A DNA stretch of 10,702 bases from the NCBI GenBank assembly GCA_026418215.1, contig JAOABT010000430.1, positions 1 through 10,702 on the forward strand, read 5' to 3'. The notes beneath the pieces were generated by a model. It was not told the DNA's origin. It saw nothing but the letters and a program-made list of their open reading frames with translations, and did no database searches. This DNA is from Clostridia bacterium. GTDB lineage: Bacteria > Bacillota > Clostridia > DSM-8532. Positions 1 through 9,381 of this stretch are shown in pieces (positions within the stretch are counted from its first letter, which is position 1; each line of letters begins with the position of its first letter). The position numbers and the translations under genes were made by a program.

Positions 1-19
1 AGATGTGTATAAGAGACAG
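1..19 (+). other. Tn5/Nextera mosaic-end adapter remnant (library artefact)
   Basis: The first 19 bases, AGATGTGTATAAGAGACAG, are identical to the hyperactive Tn5 mosaic end used in tagmentation sequencing libraries. The very next bases are normal leuB coding sequence. A real transposon end is unlikely because nothing else of a transposon is present and the match starts at base 1. It marks the end of a read or contig that was not fully trimmed, so the leuB break here is technical. Confidence 0.95.
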
Positions 20-244
20 TCCCACCGCTCCTAAAAGGACAGCGTCGCTTTTTTTGCACGCTTCTACAGTTTCCTTGGGAAGAGGCTCTCCGGTTGCATC
101 TATAGCGCAGCCGCCAGCCAAAAGCCTTTGATAATTGAACCTGTGATGATAGATTTCGCCTACCCTGTCGAGCACCTTAAGGGTCTGTTCAACAACCTCG
201 GGGCCTATGCCGTCTCCGGGAATAACCGCTATTTTAAAGTTCAT
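20..244 (-). CDS. leuB: 3-isopropylmalate dehydrogenase, N-terminal fragment cut by contig end
   Basis: LeuB is the cytoplasmic enzyme that oxidises and decarboxylates 3-isopropylmalate in leucine synthesis, normally with NAD. In the citramalate route the same enzyme handles 3-methylmalate and yields 2-oxobutyrate. The fragment is 75 codons with no stop. It begins [17 protein letters not shown], the family's N-terminal signature (residues 6-17), and ends at LLGAVG (70-75), where the family normally continues with a Gly-Pro turn. The full protein is about 350 residues, so roughly four fifths is missing. The ATG at 242-244 has a strong AGGAGG site 7 bases upstream. leuB follows leuD after 17 bases, as the last visible gene of the operon. 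The truncation coincides with adapter sequence, so it is not evidence of a pseudogene. Confidence 0.95.
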
Positions 245-261
245 CGTCGTATCCTCCTCGC

Positions 262-750
262 TCACATCTTGGCCTTGATATAGTTGACGAGGCCCTCAGC
301 CGCGATGATTTTCTTCATGAATTCGGGGAAGGGCTGTGCCTTGAAGGTGGTGCCCTTGGTTAGGTTGCGGATAATGCCGGTATCGAAATCCACCTCAACC
401 TCATCATCAGCCTCAATGCCCTTTACAGCGGCTTCGCATTCAAGAATGGGAAGTCCGATATTAATGGCATTGCGATAGAAAATACGTGCAAACGTGGAGG
501 CGATCACACAGGAGATACCCGATGCCTTAATGGCAATAGGGGCATGCTCACGTGATGAGCCGCAGCCGAAGTTCCTGTCGGCTACCATAATGTCGCCCGG
601 CTTGACCTTCTTGACAAATTCCTGATCAATATCCTCCATGCAATGGGCAGCCAGCTCCTTGGGATCGGAGGTGTTTAGGTAACGGGCTGGAATAATAACG
701 TCGGTATCAACATTATCCTTATATCTGAAAACCTTGCCTTTTGCTTTCAT
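262..750 (-). CDS. leuD: 3-isopropylmalate dehydratase small subunit
   Basis: This small subunit pairs with LeuC to isomerise 2-isopropylmalate to 3-isopropylmalate; in this operon the pair probably also isomerises citramalate. At 162 residues it is the short stand-alone form of the aconitase swivel domain. Visible signatures are [11 protein letters not shown] (15-25), the loop [12 protein letters not shown] (60-71) and [15 protein letters not shown] (88-101). The segment YLNTSDP (24-30) lies where substrate-side-chain specificity is set in this family. The ATG at 748-750 has AGGAG 7 bases upstream. A gap of 135 bases separates it from leuC, unusually wide for this operon. A 12-codon reading frame in that gap ends in an ATGA overlap with the leuD start. 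Confidence 0.95.
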   Translation of the reverse strand: MKAKGKVFRYKDNVDTDVIIPARYLNTSDPKELAAHCMEDIDQEFVKKVKPGDIMVADRNFGCGSSREHAPIAIKASGISCVIASTFARIFYRNAINIGLPILECEAAVKGIEADDEVEVDFDTGIIRNLTKGTTFKAQPFPEFMKKIIAAEGLVNYIKAKM

Positions 751-782
751 GTCTTTACTCCTATCCAGGTTAATTTGTTCAT
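747..782 (-). other. possible tiny upstream ORF (11 aa) coupled to leuD start
   Basis: An ATG at 780-782 opens an 11-residue frame, [11 protein letters not shown], whose TGA overlaps the leuD ATG as ATGA. That arrangement is typical of translational coupling. The peptide contains one Leu, one Ile and one Val, too few for a classical attenuator peptide. I see no convincing ribosome binding site 5-12 bases before its ATG, so it may be a chance frame. It is the only feature I could propose in the 751-885 gap. Confidence 0.2.
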
Positions 783-885
783 GTAAACACTTGTTATTTC
801 TATCGTCCTACTTCTGCGCACTCATCTAACTTTTGCCCCATAGCGCTTGCTAATGTTGAGCTCAATGTAGGATAGATTGATTTCC

Positions 886-2154
886 TTATTTCTTCATAAT
901 GGTATCAGGATCCGTGATCTTGCCGGTCAATGCGGAAGCAGCCGCTACTGCGGGGCTAGCCAGATAAACCTCCGACTCGGTGTGACCCATGCGGCCCACG
1001 AAGTTTCGGTTGGTTGTGGCAATGGCGCGTTCACCCTTGGCCAAGATTCCCATGTGACCGCCAAGGCAAGGACCACAGGTTGGTGTGGACACAACGGCTC
1101 CAGCCTCAACAAGCTGCTCCACAAGGCCTTCCTTGATAGCCTGCAGGTAAATTCTCTGTGTTCCGGGGAATACAATAACACGTACACCCTTCTTAACCTT
1201 CTTACCCTTTAAAATCTCAGCCGCCACGCGCAGGTCGGTCATACGGCCATTGGTGCAGGAGCCAATGACAACCTGATCAACAGCAACATCACCTACATTG
1301 TCAATGGTACGGGTATTGTCGGGCAGGTGCGGGAACGAAACAGTCGGTCTCAAGGCACCGAGGTCAATTTCAAAAACCTCGTCGTATTCAGCATCCGCAT
1401 CGGCTTCGTACCCGGTATAAGCCTTCGCGTAGTGTTCCTTCACATATTGCAGGGTTTGCTCATCCACTGTGAAGATGCCGTTCTTGGCACCGGCTTCAAT
1501 GGCCATATTCGCCATGGTGAAGCGTTCATCCATTGAAAGGTGCTGCAAGCCCTCGCCCACGAATTCCATGGACTTATAGAGTGCCCCGTCCACACCAATC
1601 ATACCAATGATGTGCAAAATAACGTCCTTACCCGAAACCCAGCCCTGAGGCTTGCCCTTCAGAACAAACTTCAGCGCGGAGGGAACCTTGAACCAGCACT
1701 TTCCCGTAGCCATACCGGCTGCCATATCGGTGCTGCCAATCCCTGTAGAGAAAGCCCCCAATGCCCCATAGGTACAGGTATGGGAGTCTGCTCCGATGAC
1801 GAGGTCGCCGGGTACCACAAGACCCTTTTCAGGAATGAGACAGTGCTCGATGCCCATTTCGCCAATCTCAAAATAGTTTTCAACATTCATCTTGAGCGCG
1901 AAATCGCGGATCATTTTACATTGCTCAGCAGCCTTGATATCCTTGTTAGGGGTGAAATGGTCGGGCACAATGGCCACCTTGCTTGTATCGTAGACCTTTG
2001 TGGTGCCTGTTTTTTGAAATTCCTTCACTGCGACAGGAGTTGTAATATCATTGCCTAAAACCAGGTCAAGATTGGCCTCTATGAGCTGTCCTGCCACTAC
2101 GGTTTCCAAACCTGCGTGTTGCGCCAGGATTTTTTGTGTCATGGTCATTCCCAT
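886..2154 (-). CDS. leuC: 3-isopropylmalate dehydratase large subunit (short LeuC/HacA-like type)
   Basis: LeuC is the [4Fe-4S] aconitase-family subunit that, with LeuD, dehydrates and rehydrates isopropylmalate. At 422 residues it belongs to the shorter type found in archaea and many anaerobes, not the roughly 466-residue enterobacterial type. The three cluster-binding cysteines are visible: Cys300 in GSCTNGR, and Cys360 and Cys363 in [11 protein letters not shown]. Other signatures are VPDHFTPN (63-70) and [20 protein letters not shown] (121-140). The start at 2154 has AGGAGG 8 bases upstream. Two further ATG codons follow within five codons, but the spacing favours the first. It lies close behind cimA (16 bases). 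Homoaconitase is an alternative for this subfamily, but the leu neighbours make isopropylmalate and citramalate the sensible substrates. Confidence 0.95.
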   Translation of the reverse strand: MGMTMTQKILAQHAGLETVVAGQLIEANLDLVLGNDITTPVAVKEFQKTGTTKVYDTSKVAIVPDHFTPNKDIKAAEQCKMIRDFALKMNVENYFEIGEMGIEHCLIPEKGLVVPGDLVIGADSHTCTYGALGAFSTGIGSTDMAAGMATGKCWFKVPSALKFVLKGKPQGWVSGKDVILHIIGMIGVDGALYKSMEFVGEGLQHLSMDERFTMANMAIEAGAKNGIFTVDEQTLQYVKEHYAKAYTGYEADADAEYDEVFEIDLGALRPTVSFPHLPDNTRTIDNVGDVAVDQVVIGSCTNGRMTDLRVAAEILKGKKVKKGVRVIVFPGTQRIYLQAIKEGLVEQLVEAGAVVSTPTCGPCLGGHMGILAKGERAIATTNRNFVGRMGHTESEVYLASPAVAAASALTGKITDPDTIMKK

Positions 2155-2170
2155 TATTTTTTCCTCCTGC

Positions 2171-3763
2171 TTAAAGATAAACCTTCATTTTCTTTTCCAA
2201 CTCTTTAAGTAACTTGTATTCAATCGAGTCAACCAATGCTATCCAGCTTGCCTCAATGATGTCGGTTGAAACGCCGACGGTGTTCCAGATCGACTCCCCA
2301 TCGGTGGATTCAATGAGAACACGAACCTTGGCAGCCGTTGCAGACTTCGTATCGATAACGCGGACCTTAAAGTCCGTCAAATGAACCTTTGACAGCTCGG
2401 GATAAAAAATCTCAAGGGCTTTTCTGAGGGCCTTGTCGAGCGCATGAACCGGACCGTCGCCCTCGGCTGCCGTAATCTCAGAAGTACCGTCCACCTTCAC
2501 CTTAATGAGGGCTGACGCTGACAATCCGGCCTTTGTGGGCTGTTCATTCATAAGCTTGAAGTGTTCCAGTTCAAAGAAAGGCTTATACTTGCCAAGCTGC
2601 TTTCTGATGACCAGCTCAAAGGTGCTTTCGGCACCCTCAAACTGATAGCCCTCGTGCTCGAGCTCCTTCAGCCTTTGGATGATGGCCTCCGTCTCCTCGG
2701 AATCCTTGGTAATGGCGGGATTGATCTCTCTAATCTTTTCAAGGATCGTATTTCGTCCTGAGACCTCACTCATGAGGAAGCGGCGCTTATTCCCCACCCG
2801 CTCGGGATCAACGTGCTCAAAAGAGCTTGATGCCTTATTAACACCGTCAATGTGCATACCGCCTTTATGGGCGAAGGCACTGTTTCCAACGTACGGGTCG
2901 CGTTCATTCAGGTTGATGTTGGCGATTTCAGCAATTTTTCTTGCTGCGTAAGTCAGGTTCTTCAGCTGTTCTTCAGGTATGCAGGTAAAAGCCCTCTTGA
3001 TCTGAAGATTTGGTATGACGGTGCTGAGGTTGGCGTTTCCGCACCTCTCGCCAAAGCCTGTATAAGTACCCTGAATATGCTCGGCTCCTGCCTCTACGGC
3101 CATAATAGTATTGGCAACCGCCATACCCCCGTCGTTATGGGTATGGATGCCGATTTTGACGCTGCCAAACCTCGCCTTGACCTTTTTCACAATATCGTAG
3201 ATTTCGCTGGGAAAGCAGCCCCCATTGGTATCGCACAGTGCCAGACAATCGGCACCGCCGTCAACAGCCGCTTTTAGCGCCTTCATGGCATAGTCGGGAT
3301 TATTCTTGTAGCCGTCAAAAAAGTGCTCGGCATCAAAAATAACCTCCTTGCCTTTCTTTTTGAAGAAGGCCAGGGTCTCGGTAATCATCAAAAGATTCTC
3401 TTCCAAGCTGGTCTTAATAATGTCAGTCACATGGAAGTCCCAGCTCTTTCCGAAAATAGCCACAACGGGCGTATGAGCCGTTAAGAGCGATTGAACATTC
3501 TTATCGTCTTCAACAGAGGTATTACGCCGGCGTGTGCTGCCAAAGGACGTCAGACGTGCATTTTTGAGCTCTAAGGACTGTACCTTTTCGAAGAACTCGA
3601 TATCCTTGGGATTAGAGCCCGGATTTCCGGCTTCAATATAGGCAACACCCAATTCATCTAAAGTTTTCACAATTTTCAGCTTATCGGCAACCGAGAACGA
3701 TATGCCTTCAGCCTGTGCTCCATCCCGGAGCGTCGAATCAAAAATGTCAATATTGTGCGGCAT
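2171..3763 (-). CDS. cimA: (R)-citramalate synthase
   Basis: CimA condenses pyruvate with acetyl-CoA to (R)-citramalate, the first step of the threonine-independent route to 2-oxobutyrate and isoleucine. From the chosen start the protein has 530 residues, normal for the family. It has an HMGL-like TIM barrel (about 5-280) and a LeuA-type C-terminal regulatory domain (about 380-520). Signatures are [12 protein letters not shown] (9-20, catalytic Arg13-Asp14), FGSTRRRN (74-81), LCDTNGG (176-182), the metal-binding HTHND (207-211) and GERCGN (238-243). The LCDTNGG and TRRRN elements separate it from true LeuA, which occurs next door with different versions. The frame stays open for 34 further codons upstream, but the ATG at 3761-3763 follows GGGAGGAGGCAGC and matches the usual family N-terminus. 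Homocitrate or isopropylmalate synthase activity is less likely. Confidence 0.92.
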   Translation of the reverse strand: MPHNIDIFDSTLRDGAQAEGISFSVADKLKIVKTLDELGVAYIEAGNPGSNPKDIEFFEKVQSLELKNARLTSFGSTRRRNTSVEDDKNVQSLLTAHTPVVAIFGKSWDFHVTDIIKTSLEENLLMITETLAFFKKKGKEVIFDAEHFFDGYKNNPDYAMKALKAAVDGGADCLALCDTNGGCFPSEIYDIVKKVKARFGSVKIGIHTHNDGGMAVANTIMAVEAGAEHIQGTYTGFGERCGNANLSTVIPNLQIKRAFTCIPEEQLKNLTYAARKIAEIANINLNERDPYVGNSAFAHKGGMHIDGVNKASSSFEHVDPERVGNKRRFLMSEVSGRNTILEKIREINPAITKDSEETEAIIQRLKELEHEGYQFEGAESTFELVIRKQLGKYKPFFELEHFKLMNEQPTKAGLSASALIKVKVDGTSEITAAEGDGPVHALDKALRKALEIFYPELSKVHLTDFKVRVIDTKSATAAKVRVLIESTDGESIWNTVGVSTDIIEASWIALVDSIEYKLLKELEKKMKVYL

Positions 3764-3797
3764 GCTGCCTCCTCCCTTCAGTGCGTTGTTATGAGCT

Positions 3798-3859
3798 TTG
3801 ACGCTTTGCTTCAGCAACATATGTCTTGGTATGTGAGATTGATGCATCAGTAGCGTCAA
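3798..3859 (-). repeat. inverted repeat in the leuA-cimA spacer
   Basis: The 116-base gap between leuA and cimA contains a perfect 8-base inverted repeat, TTGACGCT at 3798-3805 and AGCGTCAA at 3852-3859. Its 46-base loop also contains the self-complementary TGATGCATCA (3840-3849). In the transcript this could fold as a long-loop stem upstream of the cimA ribosome binding site. There is no T-tract, so it is not a terminator. It could be a processing or translation-control element, or chance. Confidence 0.3.
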
Positions 3860-3879
3860 GAGCAATGAAACGCCCGATA

Positions 3880-5412
3880 TTACACTTGTTCCTCCAGCTT
3901 CTCCTCATAAATCATCTTGTTAATGGCATTCATGTAGGATAAAACGCTGGCTTCAAAAACGTCGGTGCTGACACCCTTGCCTGTGTAGAGCTGAGTATCT
4001 CTGCGGATCTTCACATAGGCCTCACCCTGAGCGTCCTGGCCTTCGGTGACAGAGCGCAGGGAGTAATCCTCAAGCGTAAAGCTGATGCCCGCAATCTTTT
4101 CTATTGCTTTAAAGGCGGCATCAATAGGGCCGTCGCCCGTTGATACCTCTTCAATGACCTTCGTTTCGCCGTTTTGCTTGATAAGCCTGACCGAGGCTGT
4201 TGCCGTAATGGTGTTGCCTGTGTTGATCACAAACCGGTCAAGCTTATAGGTTTCAGGAATTTCAACGGCCTTTTGCTCTAAAAGTACCTCAATATCGGCA
4301 TCCTGAACCACCTTTTTCTTGTCAGCCAGCACCTTGAACTTGTCAAAGGCGGCGTCAAGCTCCTCTTTGGTGAGGTGGTAGCCCAGGGTATTCAATCTGT
4401 CCTCGAAGGCGTGACGACCCGAGTGCTTGCCTAAAACCATTAAATTCTGGCTTAAACCGATGGACTCAGGGGTCATAATCTCGTAGGTGCTCTTCTCAGC
4501 CAATACGCCATGCTGATGAATGCCGGACTCATGCGCAAAGGCATTGGCACCTACAACAGCCTTATTGGGCTGAACAGAAACACCCGTGATGCTGCTGACA
4601 AGCCTTGAAGAACGATGAATCTGAGTGGTGTCAAGGCGGTAGTCCAGATTATACATCTGGGGGCGCGTCTTGATAGCCATAATGACCTCTTCAAGGGCTG
4701 CGTTGCCGGCTCTTTCACCAATACCGTTGATGGTGCATTCAAGCTGGGTTGCCCCGGCTCTTGCAGCTGCAAGGGTGTTGGCAACAGCCATGCCCAGATC
4801 ATTGTGGCAGTGAACCGAAATAATGGCTTTGTCGCTATTGGGTACATTTTCTCGAACCCCTTTGATGAGGGCAAAAAACTCCTCAGGGGTTGTATATCCC
4901 ACGGTGTCGGGGATATTGATAACCGTAGCACCAGCATCAATGACCGTTTCAAAGATTCTATAAAGGAATTCGGGGTTGCTTCTGGATGCATCCTCAGCCG
5001 AGAATTCCACATCGGAACACAGCTTCTTTGCGTAGGCTACCATACTTCTTGCGCGTTCCAAAACCTCATCCTTGGTCATTTTAAGCTTATACTGCATATG
5101 AATGTCGGAGGTGGCGATAAAGGTATGAATTCTGGGGCTCACCGCTTTTTTTAGAGCCTCCCAAGACCGATCGATGTCCTGGGTGAGGGCTCTGGAGAGG
5201 CTTGCCACCGTGCAGTCCTTTACGGTTTCAGCTATGGCCTTCACAGACTGAAAATCGCCCGGAGAGGCAATGGCAAAGCCGGCCTCAATCACGTCCACCT
5301 TCATGCGTTCAAGCTGGCGGGCGACCTCGAGCTTTTCCTGCAGGTTCATACTGCAGCCCGGGGATTGCTCGCCATCTCGCAAGGTTGTATCGAAAATAAA
5401 TAATTTAGCCAT
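3880..5412 (-). CDS. leuA: 2-isopropylmalate synthase
   Basis: LeuA commits 2-oxoisovalerate to leucine by condensing it with acetyl-CoA, and in this family it is normally feedback-inhibited by leucine. The protein has 510 residues, the usual length of the bacterial short form. The catalytic TIM barrel carries [17 protein letters not shown] (7-23, with Arg12-Asp13), [11 protein letters not shown] (166-176), the metal-binding [12 protein letters not shown] (201-212) and [12 protein letters not shown] (232-243). The C-terminal part (about 365-505) is the allosteric domain, with [15 protein letters not shown] and a [10 protein letters not shown] segment near the end. The start has GGGAGG 9 bases upstream of ATG 5410-5412. 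ilvC precedes it by 78 bases. The sequence is clearly distinct from the paralogous cimA directly downstream, so the pair is not a recent duplication. Confidence 0.97.
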   Translation of the reverse strand: MAKLFIFDTTLRDGEQSPGCSMNLQEKLEVARQLERMKVDVIEAGFAIASPGDFQSVKAIAETVKDCTVASLSRALTQDIDRSWEALKKAVSPRIHTFIATSDIHMQYKLKMTKDEVLERARSMVAYAKKLCSDVEFSAEDASRSNPEFLYRIFETVIDAGATVINIPDTVGYTTPEEFFALIKGVRENVPNSDKAIISVHCHNDLGMAVANTLAAARAGATQLECTINGIGERAGNAALEEVIMAIKTRPQMYNLDYRLDTTQIHRSSRLVSSITGVSVQPNKAVVGANAFAHESGIHQHGVLAEKSTYEIMTPESIGLSQNLMVLGKHSGRHAFEDRLNTLGYHLTKEELDAAFDKFKVLADKKKVVQDADIEVLLEQKAVEIPETYKLDRFVINTGNTITATASVRLIKQNGETKVIEEVSTGDGPIDAAFKAIEKIAGISFTLEDYSLRSVTEGQDAQGEAYVKIRRDTQLYTGKGVSTDVFEASVLSYMNAINKMIYEEKLEEQV

Positions 5413-5490
5413 AATACTATCCTCCCGTTATGGGGTCTGATATACTGCTTCGTCGTTACGGGGAATGGGGTTAGAGCAACTTCGCTTAAC

Positions 5491-7004
<1,514 letters not shown>

Positions 7005-7108
7005 GCTCCTCACTCCCTTTAATCTTTTAACAAATAGCTTATGAATAGCCTTGTTTTTGAGTCTAACACTTGACCTTTCAGTAAAATCATTAGGACAGGA
7101 TTTATGGA

Positions 7109-8713
7109 TTAAAGCGTGCTTTCTTCAGGATCGACCATACACTCTATGAGGAATGGACCCTTGTGCTTGAGTGCCTTATTCAATGCGCCATCAAGCTCCT
7201 GATTGTTGGATACCCGGATACCCGGAATGTCATAAGCTTCACAGAGCTTGATAAAATCCGGATTCTTGTCGAGGTTGACGCAGGTGGTTTTGCCAAAAAA
7301 GCGATCCTGAAGCTCCCTGACCATACCCAGCCGTGAATTGTTGAACAGGAACAGGATGATGCCCAGCTGGTGTGCGGCAATGGTGCCTAACTCGAAAAGG
7401 CTCATCTGGAACCCGCCATCACCCATGACAGCCACAACCTGCCGTTTGGGAGCTGCAAATTTTGCTCCAACCGCGGCGGGTATACCATAACCCATAGTTC
7501 CAAGCCCGCCCGAGGTTAAGAAGCTGCGTCCGCTTCTATCTTCAAAGTTTCTTGCTGCCCAGAGCTGGTTTTGCCCGACATCGGTCACCATGATGGCATC
7601 ATCGCTGAGCTTATCTGAAAGCTGTCTGATAGCAAGCTTTGGGTTTACTTTACCGTTTTCAGCGTACACATTGGGTTTTTTAAATCCTTCTATTTCATTC
7701 CGCCATTCCTGAGTATCAGTTTTATCCGCTTTCTCAGTCATTTGGGAAAGAATTTGCCTGGCATCGCCGACCAGCGGAATCTGGGTACCGACATTTTTGC
7801 CAATTTCAGCCGGATCAACATCGATATGGATGATTTTTAGCTTACCAATAAGCTTATCCATTGCTCCCCAGGCCCTATCCGCCACTCGGGCACCAATGAC
7901 GATGAGAAGATCCGCGCCTGCCATTGCCCTATTGGCTTCCGGGAAGCCGTGAGTGCCTATCATGCCTACATAGCAAGCATGCTTGCTGGGCAGCGCACCC
8001 TTGCCCATGAGGGTATGAACAACGGGAATACCCGTTTTTTCCACAAAGGTCAGAAGCTCTTGTCGGGCATTTGCGAGAATTACGCCTCCGCCCGCTACCA
8101 CCAGAGGCCTCCGGCTTTCGGAGATAGCCTTGACTGCCCGCTTTATCTGACCCACGTGCCCCTTGGTTGTGGGCTTATAGCCTCGGATATCAACAGACCT
8201 CGGGTAGGCAAATTCTATTTTCTCTTCCTGTATATCGCTTGGTATGTCTATAAGAACCGGGCCAGGCCTGCCGGTGGAGGCAATATAGAAGGCTTCCTTT
8301 AGGATGCGTGGCAGTTCCTGGGCATTCTTTACAAGATAGCTGTGCTTTGTGAAGGACTCCGTCGCACCTGTGATGTCGGCCTCCTGAAAGACATCGCGGC
8401 CTATCATGGAAGACCTGACCTGACCGGTGATAATGACCATGGGTATAGAGTCCATATAGGCAGTCGCAATACCTGTGATGAGGTTTGTCGCACCGGGACC
8501 CGAGGTTCCAATACACACTCCCACCTTGCCTGAGACACGGGCGTAGCCGTTGGCGCTGTGGGCCGCGGCCTGCTCCTGGCGAACGAGAATATGATGGATG
8601 CGGCTCTTTCTGAGAGCTTCATAGACGCTCAGAATATATCCTCCCGGATAGCCGAAAACTGTTTCGACACCCTCTTCAATTAAGCATTTTACAATGGCTT
8701 CTGCAGCTCTCAC
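7109..8713 (-). CDS. ilvB: acetolactate synthase large (catalytic) subunit
   Basis: IlvB is the ThDP-, FAD- and Mg-dependent enzyme that joins two pyruvates, or pyruvate and 2-oxobutyrate, at the head of the pathway. From the GTG at 8711-8713 it has 534 residues. The catalytic Glu47 lies in LVRQEQAAAH, the FAD-domain stretch is around DIPSDIQ (156-162), and the ThDP motif runs from GDG (431-433) to NN (458-459). I prefer this GTG because GAGGTGA, a strong 16S complement, lies just upstream; another GTG at 8720-8722 has no room for a binding site. Two variants stand out. MVRELQ has Leu468 where most enzymes have the Trp of MVRQWQ. GARVADRAWG replaces the usual GARFDDRVTG. A catabolic acetolactate synthase is unlikely given the adjacent ilvN and ilvC. 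Confidence 0.96.
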   Translation of the reverse strand: MRAAEAIVKCLIEEGVETVFGYPGGYILSVYEALRKSRIHHILVRQEQAAAHSANGYARVSGKVGVCIGTSGPGATNLITGIATAYMDSIPMVIITGQVRSSMIGRDVFQEADITGATESFTKHSYLVKNAQELPRILKEAFYIASTGRPGPVLIDIPSDIQEEKIEFAYPRSVDIRGYKPTTKGHVGQIKRAVKAISESRRPLVVAGGGVILANARQELLTFVEKTGIPVVHTLMGKGALPSKHACYVGMIGTHGFPEANRAMAGADLLIVIGARVADRAWGAMDKLIGKLKIIHIDVDPAEIGKNVGTQIPLVGDARQILSQMTEKADKTDTQEWRNEIEGFKKPNVYAENGKVNPKLAIRQLSDKLSDDAIMVTDVGQNQLWAARNFEDRSGRSFLTSGGLGTMGYGIPAAVGAKFAAPKRQVVAVMGDGGFQMSLFELGTIAAHQLGIILFLFNNSRLGMVRELQDRFFGKTTCVNLDKNPDFIKLCEAYDIPGIRVSNNQELDGALNKALKHKGPFLIECMVDPEESTL

Positions 8714-8755
8714 GTTCGTCACCTCTCTTTGGACTCAAAGTGTTTTTATAAATAC

Positions 8756-8803
8756 AAAAATCCCTCGTACCGTCGTTATAGCTATAACAACAGGGACGAG
8801 GGA
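8756..8803 (-). terminator. intrinsic terminator of the T-box leader
   Basis: On the operon strand TCCCTCGT pairs with ACGAGGGA, and the stem continues with few defects through GTTATAG/CTATAAC to a very short loop. TTTTT follows at 8756-8760. It sits between the T-box sequence and ilvB. The 5' arm (CCCTCGTCCCT) can instead pair with the T-box AGGG to form the antiterminator. Readthrough into ilvB should therefore depend on uncharged tRNA. Confidence 0.93.
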
Positions 8804-9050
8804 TATACTCCACGCGTTACCACCCTATTTTTATCCCAATTTCGCAATCGGGACCTCATGAGGTTCTAACAAACCATCGCCTGTAACGGGGCTAACCGTC
8901 ATTCCTTACTCAAGTTTCAGAAATGCATCTCGGGAGAGAGTGTATTCCGCAATCCTGCCGATTCGCACCTAACATCGGCTCTCTGAAAAGATCATTTAGC
9001 AGAACACGTTGCTCCTTCATCGTTTTTGTCGAAGGGTCTTTTTTGATATT
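8756..9050 (-). promoter_or_regulatory. T-box riboswitch leader of the ilv-leu operon
   Basis: This leader of about 290 nt senses uncharged tRNA and lets transcription pass into ilvB. The T-box sequence AGGGTGGTAACGCG is at 8813-8826, one base off the consensus; its UGGU bulge fits a tRNA ending in ACCA (discriminator A). Stem III is CCCGATT/AATTGGG (8835-8852). The Stem I apical part is the GCCGAT/ATCGGC hairpin (8957-8979) with the GGTGCGAA loop, preceded by the conserved AGAGAG. A possible Stem II hairpin, ACGG/CCGT, lies around 8885-8900. The specifier region reads GAA-UAC-A-CUC: in the consensus register the codon is UAC (8942-8944, Tyr), while CUC (8938-8940, Leu) would fit the operon. 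The terminator is annotated separately. Confidence 0.93.
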
Positions 9051-9056
9051 GGTAGT

Positions 9057-9085
9057 ATTATACCAGTGACTTAAAGCACTGTCAA
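9057..9085 (-). promoter_or_regulatory. SigA-type promoter of the ilv-leu operon
   Basis: TTGACA (9080-9085) and TATAAT (9057-9062) are both perfect consensus hexamers, separated by the optimal 17 bases. The predicted start of transcription is near 9050. Directly upstream is an AT-rich tract (AAAATTTTAAAATA, about 9088-9103) that could act as an UP element. So strong a promoter suggests that control lies mainly in the T-box leader and not in initiation. No clear CodY box is visible, though the AT-rich tract is a weak partial match. Confidence 0.92.
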
Positions 9086-9105
9086 CTAGTATTTTAAAAT
9101 TTTGT

Positions 9106-9217
9106 ACCTTTTATAGTACCCACCCAATAAAAAAAGTAAATTCCACCCCAATGGAGGGGAGTGCGGAATTTAGTTTTTCAAACTGGAAGTTACTTTATCA
9201 ATTAACCTTTTATAGTA
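9106..9217. repeat. 13-bp direct repeat upstream of the operon promoter
   Basis: ACCTTTTATAGTA occurs at 9106-9118 and again at 9205-9217, on either side of the terminator hairpin and 99 bases apart. The first copy lies about 20 bases upstream of the -35 box. It could be a pair of regulator sites or chance in AT-rich DNA. Confidence 0.35.
9129..9178. terminator. probable bidirectional terminator between tgl and the ilv-leu promoter
   Basis: TAAATTCC (9137-9144) pairs with GGAATTTA (9165-9172), and inside it CCCC (9146-9149) pairs with GGGG (9156-9159). On the minus strand seven Ts follow (9129-9135). On the plus strand five Ts follow (9174-9178). It should stop tgl transcripts before the ilv-leu promoter. 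Confidence 0.85.
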
Positions 9218-9381
9218 TGAAGGCTAAACTCTATGCTAGCTTTTGTATTGAGATTGTAGCCCCATCGCTCTGAATGGAGTTTTCATGAATATAGACGGCC
9301 CTTAGTGGCATAAATCCCTACATGAACAAATTACCTATATCCGTGCCTTCTGCAAATACATGAGTTATTGAAAACTTCTCC
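9179..9381. other. non-coding tail downstream of tgl
   Basis: I find no credible gene in this stretch: the longest frames are only a dozen or so codons and lack ribosome binding sites. It holds the second copy of the 13-bp repeat and a weak 6-bp hairpin (CTCCAT/ATGGGG, about 9262-9281). It also holds a 15-base stretch (9319-9333) that recurs inverted in the leuC-leuD gap at 771-785. It is probably the 3' untranslated region of tgl. Confidence 0.5.

Noticed and set aside
1..19. A natural transposon end or attachment site
   Set aside because: It is exactly the engineered Tn5 mosaic end at base 1, with no transposase and no partner end.
837..865. A possible promoter in the leuC-leuD gap (TTGAGC, 17 bases, TATGGG on the minus strand)
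   Set aside because: The spacing is right, but the -10 matches only three of six consensus bases and the -35 only four, so it is not supportable.
3764..3865. A 34-residue N-terminal extension of cimA
   Set aside because: The frame is open, but a strong AGGAGG site lies directly before the internal ATG at 3761-3763. The protein from that ATG begins like other family members, and the extension carries structured spacer DNA.
4615..5154. Plus-strand open frames of 100-180 codons over leuA and leuC (also 1540-2058)
   Set aside because: They lie antisense to well-recognised enzymes, lack ribosome binding sites and show no recognisable protein features. They are shadows of codon bias.
8190..8516. 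A 108-codon minus-strand frame inside ilvB, and others like it
   Set aside because: It is out of frame with a conserved acetolactate synthase, and its translation has no family resemblance.
9086..9104. A CodY operator in the AT-rich tract upstream of the ilv-leu -35
   Set aside because: Only about half of the positions fit the CodY consensus, no better than expected for AT-rich DNA. An UP element is the simpler reading.
9179..9381. A CRISPR repeat or small RNA gene downstream of tgl
   Set aside because: There is no regularly spaced repeat, no promoter and only a weak hairpin. The two short repeats seen do not form an array.
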